This document shows, in pieces, positions 1 to 9,194 of a stretch of DNA of 64,000 nucleotides. The position numbers and the translations under genes are program-made. Under the pieces are notes generated by a model. It saw only the letters and a program-made list of their open reading frames with translations. It ran no database searches and was not told the origin of the DNA. The DNA is from Trichobilharzia regenti. Its lineage: Eukaryota > Platyhelminthes > Trematoda > Strigeidida > Schistosomatidae. The stretch covers positions 168,329,509 to 168,393,508 of the forward strand of contig OX235262.1 in assembly GCA_944472135.2 (NCBI GenBank). The letters run 5' to 3'. Positions within the stretch are counted from its first letter, which is position 1; each line of letters starts with the position of its first letter.

Positions 1-794
1 AATGCACACTGATTAGAAACATACGAACTTTTTCTATATTAATGCATCGTCCACATGCCCATAGGATCCTACATTATTCATAGCTGAGATAGATTTTCAG
101 CCGAATGGATGAATTAGGGTCCAACTCCTTTAAAACTTAAAGGAACGTGAAATGGCAGCTGAATTACAATGGTGAACGGATTCAATCTCAATCTTGACAT
201 GATGAGCAATGATTGACTTAGTGAAAAAAGCATTTTCATGGAGTATTTATGAGGGTTCTTACAATAGCGGACAGACACAGGTCGTAAAGTAGCAGTTCTC
301 CTAGTACACGTTGCAAGCAATCTATGCAAATTCCATCAATGAAGCAGAGACACAAGAAGCTTAGTCAATTATTACAGTAATCTGTTACCACAGCATTTAG
401 TAATAAAGATGAACACATTGACTTAGTCAGTGAGACAAAGAGTTCAGTAGACGTCAAAAGTTTTCATTCTCATTATAGCATAAGCGTACGACAAATGTAG
501 AATTAAGTATTCATCCCGTTTCCTGTCGAAATCAACTACTGACACATGCCTATCGACAGGAGAAATCTGAGCACGCCAGTACGTTATCAACTTACCACAT
601 GACTGAGATAGAATGCATTTAGTCAGGTTTACAAGTCATCTAGTTTGAACAGTCTAACCAAAGAAATATGCTGAGAAAGGCGTGTTTAATCCCACGTTTT
701 TTGAATACACATGGTAGACTAACTAACCAAAATGTATTCATTATTGGAAAAACAAAATTATATTGGCTTAGGTGTGCAGAATCTATCCGTTTAC
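1..794. other. No recognised gene; probably CLUH intron 3
   Basis: This stretch lies directly downstream (minus direction) of the third CLUH exon, whose donor GTAAAC ends at 789. The next CLUH exon should follow on the minus strand with a two-base remainder codon. I found no stretch here that reads like the expected next CLUH block, so the intron probably extends past the window edge. The small open frames at 114-329 and 668-877 have no recognisable content. Confidence 0.4.
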
Positions 795-1332
795 CTAGTT
801 CTCCAGCTATTGTATTAACGAATGACAAAGACATTTGCTCACGACCAGCATACGCATCATGGGGTTCTATCGAATGAAGCAGATCATGAATATGTCGGAC
901 ATGATTTTTCGCTTCTCGAACGCTATAACGTTCTGAAAATGTAAGTTAGGAGATTAATGACAAGCTCTACCTTCCACGACTTTTAATTCGACGCCATCGG
1001 CCAAACCCTCAACTGACTTTAGTTCTGCGAACATATCTAACGTCTGACCGTTGAGGACTAATGAAAAGCAAGTACAACTGCATGTTTCTTCACGGTCCAT
1101 CAACACACGATGGACTTCTTGTACAAGCTCAAACGAGCTAACCTTTAAAGGAATTAATTGTTTTCTAATTTATTACCTGTAATTCAAACGGCTCTGAATG
1201 TGTAGGTACTATTTTCACTGTGTAGGGTGTGTCATCCAGTACATCCTCTGCTTTATTGGTATTTTCTGTCTTAGAGGATTCTCCATTGGTAACTGCAATT
1301 ACGTCTGTTTCTTTGACTCCGTTTAACTCCAT
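795..1332 (-). CDS. CLUH: CLUH/Clueless orthologue, first three coding exons (partial)
   Basis: CLUH family proteins are large cytosolic RNA-binding proteins that bind mRNAs of nuclear-encoded mitochondrial proteins and keep mitochondria dispersed. Three exons on the minus strand join in frame: 1332-1177 (52 codons from the chosen ATG), 1142-971 and 932-795. The translation runs through the family's N-terminal ubiquitin-like block: [16 protein letters not shown], then [33 protein letters not shown], then [17 protein letters not shown] and [13 protein letters not shown]. These match my knowledge of CLUH orthologues in order and spacing. Exon 3 ends with one base of the next codon, before GTAAAC, so the gene continues leftwards out of the window. 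Start: the ATG at 1332 gives a short acidic leader before the conserved block. An in-frame upstream ATG at 1443 would add 37 residues without visible conservation. Assignment is by reading, not by database search. Confidence 0.88.
933..970 (-). other. CLUH intron 2, 38 bp micro-intron
   Basis: On the minus strand it begins GTAGAG and ends TTTTCAG. Removing it joins the codons for the conserved VVE and RYSVREA blocks in phase 1 without a shift. Very short introns near 5' ends are known in schistosome genes; this one lacks room for a separate long polypyrimidine tract. Confidence 0.8.
1143..1176 (-). other. CLUH intron 1, 34 bp micro-intron
   Basis: On the minus strand it begins GTAATAAA and ends CTTTAAAG. 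It is phase 0, and removing it joins FELQ to [10 protein letters not shown], restoring the family sequence. Read-through would add in-frame stop codons. Confidence 0.8.
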
Positions 1333-1443
1333 ATTTCTGGTTTTAAAATCACTTGGGATGCTAAGTTTATTTTGAGTAAACCTTAACCACGCAGGTGTAG
1401 CGTTAGTAGCGAAAACGGCGGTGTGTAATGCAAACTTCAACAA

Positions 1444-4400
1444 GTCTTAACACATCCTATCTAAATATAGGTTGTGGAAACTTCAACTGATTAGATAATT
1501 TCGAAAGAAAAAGGCACGTATTTTGTGGTGAAAAGCATATCCCCAAACACGATCGACCAATTATATAAATCGAACGAAATAATCGAAGAGAGAAAATAAG
1601 AATATTCCAACTTCAGCTAGTTTGGTCCCCTTGTAGAAATAGGAATACCGAGAACAGTCAAACGCACTGTCAAATAACATAATTTGTACAGCCAGTCTAT
1701 GGCCGTAGGGATAGCTAAAAACCACTAAAATCAGATGTTCTAATATTGAAGTATTCGCTTACACATCAGGTGAACTAAAGCAACTCTAAATGTGATAAAT
1801 TTTCTTTAGGTTGATAGCAAATGACCCATCCTCCAAAGCAAGAATTTAGACTATAATACACCTGACCTTTCACAGGATTAGAGAATCAGGTGAAAAGCAG
1901 ACAGAATTTCCTAGTTCGAAAACTATTTTTAAACTTAACATAAACAAGGTAATCTCTACTATAGTGAACGACATCATTAACCAGTGCCATAGAGCTGACT
2001 GAGCAACCGAACTTTCTGACTGCTTTCTGAGAGTCACAGTAATTTTCGAGGCTGAGAGAGACGCAATTCTGAGCAGTAATCGAAAACTTCAGGGACAGGT
2101 TATCTACTTCTGTCCATGTTTATTCCTGGCTAAATAACCCTCAGAACTGAAATTCAGGGAGCCATTTTGTAGCTTGAGGACATATGGTCCCACAACCCTT
2201 TGGTGGAACTCCTGAGCACCAGCTCAAACCAATGGTATAACACACAAGTGCCTCCACTCCACCAGGCTGAACATCATGTTATAGTCATCAAAGTATCTTG
2301 TATCACATCTTATATCAGTGACGTGACGAATTCTGCCCATGAAAGTTAACCTTATATATAGCAGACAGGTAGATCCATAGAGCTGACAATGGTGTCATCT
2401 AACTCAATAATAATTTAGCAACGAAAGGATTGAACATGACAGTGAGTCATGTAAACACAAATGTTGCAGTCTTATACACCACAGATAGGATATTGTTCTG
2501 ATAGTGATGTACGGTAGCCCATACTGTACAACAGATGCCTTCCCCACAGGGACATTCGGAGCCTGGATACCGTAATATGGGTGTACAAACCTCAGGAGAA
2601 GAGTACATCGTGGTCGCTGAGATGAATGCATCTCAATCGGAGATAACCATAGTAGGGCAAAATCAATAACATATAACTTCATCGCAGAGCAGCATGTCTT
2701 TAATACTAGCCAAAAAGTCTTATGCTATTTTGAGGTCGTGAAGTATAATAGAGCCAACAGTGCCACTTTATATTAGACCCACGGTTATTTGCTTAGTTAC
2801 AGACAACTGGTAGTGTGTTGTGACTGACTGCTCTCTTTCTGCGAGGAGAGAACTTACAGGGGCGAGAAACTTTCCAGTCATTCCATAAGCCTGGAATTTC
2901 GTTAGGAATATGCCCTGTGGAACTTTATTGGAAGTTGTGATAACGTCAGGGGATAATGTCTATCCGCTTACATTAGCGTAGGAAAAAGTAATTCCACATC
3001 ATTGCCACAGCTATTTAGTAGAATGGAAGATATGCCATTGCGACTGGTGCAACGTCGGGACACAAGAGTATTTAGCAGCAGAACTATCTGGTTGGTGACT
3101 CGATACACAGAACTAAACAAATCGCATCTACCAGGTATTAAAGTCACAATCTTTACATGGCTCCCGCGTTGTGCCCCTTTATCTTCCCTTCAGGTTTTCC
3201 ACGCCGTTACACAAGGACAGTTCGTTTCTTCCTTTCATCACTGAGTCCATCTACCAGCTATCAGATGCTTGTGCAGATGATATACGTATTCATCTATATA
3301 CTACTCACAAATCTTATCATCAGCACATGCCACACCAGACGTAAGTTCGGGAGTTGCAATAGCTGGATCAGTTTCTTGAGTGTCAAGAGCTACGTCATTC
3401 ACACATTTGTCCGTGGTACACAGGAAATCTACGGCTTGGTCGCTCCCCACAGTGTACAGTCTGGTAAAGTTTACACTAAACAGCGCATATATCCCCTTAG
3501 CAATTTCTTAAGTATCTCCGTTTAGGTGTACTAGTTTTGAGCAGGCTGTCTGGAACCCTGCTAACCATCTTTTGAAAAAATTGGCTATTTCTCCAGGGTA
3601 ACCGCTTGACTAAGTGACCTGCATTTCCCATCTAAAAGGTTCATATTTCTCGGTTTTTTAATTCTAACGTGAATTCTCACGATGACGGCTAATGATGGCA
3701 AGTTATCTTGATGTAGAATTTTTAGTGCTCCGGTATATTCCTCTTGAACGATGTCGATCACAATTGCCTTTGAGGAATTTAATACCCAGGATTTTCTCAG
3801 ATGCAGAGATATAATTAATTCTCAGGGCTTACTTCTTGGTCTCATGTGATGTTTCCATATCTTAGGAGAGTTGCAGTACAGATGTCTTGTTCCCTCAGTT
3901 CTGATAGCTCCGTTAAATATGGTAAACGATAAGACACCAGTGCACTTTTCAGGGACACATACTTCATCTCAAAGAGACTTCACTACTGATCTTCGGCAGC
4001 TGTGTTTATATAAAAAGTCCTTAAAACAAGGAAAATGGTGGAGTAAAGCAATAAGAATTAGCAAAAACACTGAAATGGAGAAGTGAAAATCGTGGAAAAT
4101 AGTGGATTTTTGTTTAGCTTTTGCCACCAGGAATAGTTTCAATCTATATTAGCATTGAGTTATGGGTGAGGATAAACGTCGCCACGATATACTTTCCCGC
4201 AGTGTATGGATTATCGTGTTCACGCTTATAGAGGAGTTATAAGCACTCAGTTTTGTAAAAACAGATTATATTTGACCAGTTTTAGGCTTCTGTAGCCGAA
4301 AATAGCAATATTTCGCTGTATTGTGTTCGTAGTAATGCTTAAAATTGTCTTGATAGCCCAGACGAATTAATGATCAAAAAGTCGTCCCTTTTAAGAAATT

Positions 4401-4530
4401 TTGCATAGAAAGAATATAATTTGCATTCTAGAGCATTAAGGCTTTGTTGTTTGCGAGTTGATTTAGATCTTAAGGTTTTAAATTCACTACACGCAATGGT
4501 TGTCGTAATCCACGACATTCAGCGAGAATC
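1444..4530. other. Intergenic region upstream of CLUH, nothing recognised
   Basis: This lies 5' of the CLUH start and should contain its promoter. I see no clear coding block, tRNA, LTR or LINE signature. Open frames here are short and of random composition. It ends at the five bases GAGCA that flank the old BEL element. Confidence 0.4.
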
Positions 4531-4535
4531 GAGCA

Positions 4536-4895
4536 TGTCAAGCAACTCTCAAAAACTGTCAATGTCCAGCTCTTACTAGGCTGGACCTTTCACTGTCCCT
4601 CGAAGACTTTCAGAAACACTTTGTATTAACCAACGCGAAAACCAAAACACTGACTGGCGACTCAATCCTTTATTCTTAAGCCAACATATAACCAACAATA
4701 AGGTCATCACACAAGGTCTAGGAATAAATGTTATAACAATAAATCGCGATAATACTTCTGATAGTTTCCTGTGTTCCACCAAACGGCGAACGATGAGACG
4801 ATGACTGAGGGATTGATGGCCCGCGAAAAATATAGAGGAGTTGGGTTTGAGCAAACAACCATGAAGTGGTCGTTCAATCTTCAACTCCATTGACA
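4536..4895 (-). repeat. 3' LTR of old BEL element
   Basis: 360 bp, bounded by TGT and ACA. Its reverse complement aligns along its length with the LTRs at 6180-6537 and 19030-19387, and more closely with its partner at 32827-33187 (for example the shared GAGACGATGACTGA block). Many substitutions between the two old LTRs show age. Confidence 0.85.
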
Positions 4896-6072
4896 CTCCC
4901 CGTCAAAAAAGGGATCCATCCCTATTTTCCGTCACGACCAATACACGTTGACTTGGATGCCATTGCGAGAACCTGGGTCACACGGACAAAGGTGAAATGG
5001 AAAACAAATAGGAAAGCCAACACACCACAAGCATACCCACAGCACAATCTCACACATCGATGACGACCTGCGCCTTCAGATAAAGGCCTCCTCTTGACAT
5101 CTTGCAACATAATCGCCACTTGCTAGAATGACTCTTGCAGAATGCAACGTGACCATAGCAGCACCTCATGATGCTCTTTGCACATCCTCTTATCTATTCA
5201 CTATCAATTACCATTGCGACCGCTTGTCACTCATTCTGCCTCAATTCTAGTAACGGTGACGTATGCATGCCTCAGTCGTTTACACTCTTTCTCCCCGGAG
5301 TGTGGAACCACAGCCTAAATAGAATCGTTCATTCGCAATCGTTGATTCCACAGCTAATCACTATCTCCTTGTGCATGTCATTCTCAGCACAACCTCCCCA
5401 GCGTACGCGACCCATCTGCTGTCTTTAACATCAATCAATTCCTTCATGGATGTAGAAGACTCGAAACAACTTCAGAAGTAAACACGACGAAAATTTTACC
5501 AAAATTATGCATAACAAAAAGATACGAAAACAACACGTACACAGTGAATCGAAAGCACTAATTAATATGACACACCGCACGTATATACAAACAGTACACA
5601 TAACTCCGCAGATCATGTCTTGATGTAATTCTTTTGAAGAATCGCAATAATACCAGTACGCCTGCAACCCTTCTCAGGTAGTCGATTGTAGGTTCAAGAA
5701 TGTCAGGACACAAACAAGATTAAGTGACAATTACATTAATTGGAACTCACACAATTATTTAACACAAACATATGCACACTCAACACATCAAATGTGCTGC
5801 ATTCTGCCTTGATGAACTACCCTTGAAGAACTGTAGGACTTACAGCAGTACTCCTACATTCCTTCTCAGGTTGATGATACAAGTGTAAGACGTCTTAACA
5901 CAAACAAAATTATCAACAGCTAGATGATAAATGATACCAATTCAGTATACACAATATGAACATATGTACAAAATCACACACCAAGCACATTGGACTGCTC
6001 ATTGATGCGCTACCCTTTGAAGAATTGTAGGACTTACAGCAGTACGCCTACAACCCTTCTCAGGTTGACGCC
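4896..6072 (-). other. 3' non-coding region of old BEL element
   Basis: Reverse-complement homologue of the young element's 8638-9194 plus 18437-19029, read continuously. It ends at the LTR with the purine-rich GACGGGGAG, as in the young copy. It carries the same three spaced hairpin repeats (near 5640-5690, 5815-5875 and 6005-6070). Because it is continuous where the young copy has the LINE array, it shows the empty site at the equivalent of 18436/18437. Confidence 0.8.
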
Positions 6073-6179
6073 CTAGGTTGGAAAATCGTCGCAGAGTTCA
6101 TTTGCTGACCTCCTCCTATCAGCTATATCCTCAAATCTGAACGGCAACACGCCCATGTCATTGTATCGTAGAATATAGA
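6073..6179 (-). pseudogene. Old BEL gag, C-terminal end
   Basis: The minus-strand frame encodes the last residues of Gag, including FRFEDIADRRRSANELCDD and the stop. It is nearly identical to the end of the young Gag. The piece is cut at 6179 by the young element's LTR and continues at 19388. The bases ATAGA occur on both sides of the insertion. Confidence 0.85.
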
Positions 6180-6537
6180 TGTCAATGGAGTTGAAGATTG
6201 AACGATCAATTCTTGGTTGTTTGCTTAAAATCAACTTCCCCAATTTTCGCGGAGGCATCAATACGACAGTTATCGTCTCATCGGTCGCTGTTCAGAAAGA
6301 AGAGTGAAACATCGTCAGAAGTAATACAATGATTTATTATTGTAATATTTGTTTTCAGACCTTAGTTCACTTATTCTTTTTATATGTTGGTGTAACAATA
6401 AAGAAATATCAAGCGGCAGATCGGTGTTTTGGTTTTTTCGTCCGTTATAACTAAGCGTTTCTGAAATCTTCGAGGAACAGCGTGGGCCCGAGCGTAGCGA
6501 GAGCTGGGCATTAACGGTTTATGAGACGTGACTGACA
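6180..6537 (+). repeat. 5' LTR of young BEL element
   Basis: Begins TGTCAATGG and ends ACTGACA. It holds a TATA-like stretch near 6380 (TTTTTATATG) and the polyadenylation signal AATAAA at 6398-6403, as expected of U3/R. It drives transcription into gag, whose ATG is 144 bp downstream. Confidence 0.93.
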
Positions 6538-6560
6538 GTTTCTGACGATAGAAACAGATC

Positions 6561-6578
6561 TGGCGGATTTAAACAGTT
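6561..6578 (+). promoter_or_regulatory. Possible primer-binding site
   Basis: TGGCGGATTTAAACAG begins with the TGG expected of a site complementary to a tRNA 3' end. It lies 23 bases after the LTR, rather far. The old copy keeps only the bases right after the LTR (GTTTCTGA), so the true site could instead lie there. Confidence 0.25.
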
Positions 6579-6681
6579 GGTGAAAGTTTGGATAGTCACC
6601 GTTCATCTTTCCTGGTGCCGGTCAAGTCCTCTTTGAACAAGCGATATCTGGAACGTTTTTGGAATTGGGTCAAGTTCAACA

Positions 6682-8637
6682 ATGCCTGGGTCAAAGAAGG
6701 GACAGAGTGTCTTGGATGCAAACAGGAAAGTAAGTCATGGTGACTTGTCTGTTAATTGTAACGATGTGTCTGATGTTAAGTATGACATGGTTGATGTTAC
6801 TGTTTCTCCGTTCAGGGATAATAGGAACATCAAACTCCCTAAATTTGAACCATGGTGTTTTGATGGAAACCCTGTCGATTATTTACAATTTGTAAAGGAG
6901 TTTGAGATCATGTTGAGTGGTTTTTTATTAAATGATGAATTGAAGTTAATGTATTTGATGAGATATTGCACTGGAGATGCTTCAAGAGCTATACAGTGTT
7001 GTAAGTTTATGAAGCCAAAAGAGGGCTACGATGAGGCTATGAGCATATTACGTCAAAGGTTTGGAAGACTTTCGATGATTGCAGGGAAATTATTCGAGGC
7101 TGTTAAGGGTAATGGTGGTCAATCACAGGATGACTCCCAGGAACTCACTGAGTTTTTAGATAATTTGCTAATTTACAAGAATGGAATGATTTCGATGAAT
7201 CGCATGAATGACATCAACTCGAGTTTTATACTAGAAGTAATAGCGAGACGCATACCTACTCGACTGCAAAGGAAGTGGGTGAAGATGAGCTCCCGTATGG
7301 AGGATGAGGGTATCGAGCCAAAGTTTGATGATATCCTGAAACTGGTAAAAGATAGTGCCAATCAATCTATGAGCAAGTTCGGCAGTATATTGAATCTCAC
7401 CCCTAGATTAGAGCAGTCTGAGAGCAAAATGCAATCACTGATGACGAATAGGCCACAGAGTGGTGGATATCGAGAAGGCTCCATGATGTCTAGTAATGCA
7501 TACAGACCTAGTGAGTGTAACAGGTTTCGTGGTACATCCTCAACAGATAAGTTACAAGATGCAAGACAAACACGGTTGTGTTTTACACGTTTGGAAGAGG
7601 TGCATGCAAAGGTGAACTGTGAACCAGTGAGCAAGTTCAGTGATAAGCTAAATGTGAAATCCAGGCCTGACTCCGAATTGTGTGACGATAACGGTCCGGT
7701 GAAAAAGTCTGTAGTTGCAACTGGTAAGCCATTGTTGAATAGAGTGTCACAGAATAGAGTTATTGCTTCAGAGTGGAGTTCTGACTCCACAAGTTTACAA
7801 GGTATTACTAGTCAGAGTGAAGTTATAAAACCTTTTATGATTTGCGAGGAGGAACCAAAATTGTCTACTTCTGTTATTAAAGAGTTTGAAAATGATAAAG
7901 TTGACGGTAAATTGAATATTTGTGGTAATGATCATGATAGTGCAGAGTTCTCTTTGGTTGATCATGATGAGATGAGGGATATGCCTACTACTGCTAAGTT
8001 GAACAAAGTTTTTGTACAACTTGAACGTGAAGTAGAAATAAATGCAGGTGCAGTTGCAGAAGGCATGCATACTTGTCAGACCGTCAGTGTGATTGATCAG
8101 CATGTAGCCCACCTATCATCAGATGCTAGTGCTAAACCTGAGCTGATAATAAAAGACAGCAGTGGTGGTGGTCTTGCTGGTAGACAAATTTCTGAAAGTC
8201 GATCAACAACAGCTTTTGATCCACCGCTAACTTCATCAACTGATATCAATCAGTCGTCGTTGGTGCTGTCATCCACAATGAAAAAGACGCCCATCAACTC
8301 AAGTATCTTGTGCGATGACTATGCTAGTATCAGTTCGTTTGAAAGGACGAATATCAATGGTCAGTTTAGTGAGGATAAGCCAAGTGTAAACGAGAGAGTA
8401 ATTGTTAAATTGACTTGCACGAATAAAGGCATTTCTAGTTTCAAGTTACTATTTGAATGCTATTATCTTTGCTGTAAATTGCTCTGCGCCTACACTTGGT
8501 TGATGAGATATGTCGTGTGTTTGTTCGTCATCTATATTCTACGATACGATGACATGAGCGAGTTGCCGTTCAGATTTGAGGATATAGCTGATAGGAGGAG
8601 GTCAGCAAATGAACTCTGCGACGATTTTCCAACCTAG
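6682..8637 (+). CDS. gag: Gag of BEL/Pao type (651 aa), intact
   Basis: Structural protein that would form the particle around element RNA. Residues about 50-200 match the gag domain typical of BEL/Pao elements (DUF1759 type): LPKFEPWCFDGNPVDYL, then LMYLMRYCTGDASRAI, then ILRQRFGRLS. Residues 300-313 form C-x2-R-x4-H-x4-C, a zinc knuckle with its second Cys replaced by Arg. The old copy has the same replacement. Residues about 588-621 are strongly hydrophobic and Cys-rich (for example YYLCCKLLCAYTWLMRYVV), also conserved in the old copy. A charged tail follows. The start is the first ATG after the LTR and is conserved in the old copy (MPGSKKG). The stop is followed by 3' repeats, with no frameshift or read-through into a pol frame. 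Function is inferred from family membership. Confidence 0.88.
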   Translation: MPGSKKGQSVLDANRKVSHGDLSVNCNDVSDVKYDMVDVTVSPFRDNRNIKLPKFEPWCFDGNPVDYLQFVKEFEIMLSGFLLNDELKLMYLMRYCTGDASRAIQCCKFMKPKEGYDEAMSILRQRFGRLSMIAGKLFEAVKGNGGQSQDDSQELTEFLDNLLIYKNGMISMNRMNDINSSFILEVIARRIPTRLQRKWVKMSSRMEDEGIEPKFDDILKLVKDSANQSMSKFGSILNLTPRLEQSESKMQSLMTNRPQSGGYREGSMMSSNAYRPSECNRFRGTSSTDKLQDARQTRLCFTRLEEVHAKVNCEPVSKFSDKLNVKSRPDSELCDDNGPVKKSVVATGKPLLNRVSQNRVIASEWSSDSTSLQGITSQSEVIKPFMICEEEPKLSTSVIKEFENDKVDGKLNICGNDHDSAEFSLVDHDEMRDMPTTAKLNKVFVQLEREVEINAGAVAEGMHTCQTVSVIDQHVAHLSSDASAKPELIIKDSSGGGLAGRQISESRSTTAFDPPLTSSTDINQSSLVLSSTMKKTPINSSILCDDYASISSFERTNINGQFSEDKPSVNERVIVKLTCTNKGISSFKLLFECYYLCCKLLCAYTWLMRYVVCLFVIYILRYDDMSELPFRFEDIADRRRSANELCDDFPT

Positions 8638-8640
8638 GGC

Positions 8641-9194
8641 GTCAACCTGAGAAGGGTTGTAGGCGTACTGCTGTAAGTCCTACAATTCTTCAAAGGGTAG
8701 CGCATCAATGAGCAGTCCAATGTGCTCGGTGTGTGATTTTGTACATATGTTCATATTGTGTATACTGAATTGGTATCATTTATCATCTAGCTGTTGATAA
8801 TTCTGTTTGTGTCCGGACGACTTCCACTCGGATCATCAACCTGAGAAGGAATGTAGGCGTACTGCTGTAAGTCCTACAGTTCTTCAAGGGTAGATTGTCG
8901 TGTCAGAATCCACAACATTTGATGTAGTGATTGTACATATGTTTGTGTAAAATAATTGTGTGAGTTCCAATTATCGTAATTGTTGGTTATTCTGTTTGTG
9001 TGCGGACATTCCACAACTTACAATCGTCAACCTGATAAGTTTTGTAGGCGTACTGGTGTTAGCCCTGCGATTCTTCAAAGGAATTCCATCAAGATGTGAT
9101 CCGCGAGTTTTTGTGTACAGTTTGTATATATGTGTGGTGTGTCATATCAATTGGTGTTTTTTGGATTCATTGTGTTTACTTGTTGTTTTCGTAT
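8641..9194 (+). repeat. Three-unit ~187 bp repeat with hairpins in 3' non-coding region
   Basis: Units start near 8641, 8828 and 9017. Each opens with a CAACCTGA[GT]AAG motif. A hairpin follows, TGTAGG then a loop with CGTACTG then CCTACA, and then TTCTTCAAAGG. Downstream of each is a looser block with GTACATATGTT and TTCTGTTTGTGTGCGGAC. The third unit's hairpin is eroded (CCTGCG). The same three units, equally spaced, occur inverted at about 5640-6070 in the old copy, and again in copies two and three of the array (13262-13815, 17883-18436). Confidence 0.8.

Noticed and set aside
4866..5063. Small frame shared with 18862-19059 as a conserved protein
   Set aside because: It lies across the polypurine tract and LTR edge of both BEL copies. 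The similarity is explained by nucleotide homology of the 3' ends.
7795..8112. Minus-strand 105-codon frames at 7795, 12416 and 17037
   Set aside because: Antisense shadows of gag with no family signature, repeated only because gag is repeated.
8640..9194. CRISPR-like array
   Set aside because: Three repeats of about 187 bp with related spacers in a eukaryotic retroelement, with no short unique spacers and no cas genes.
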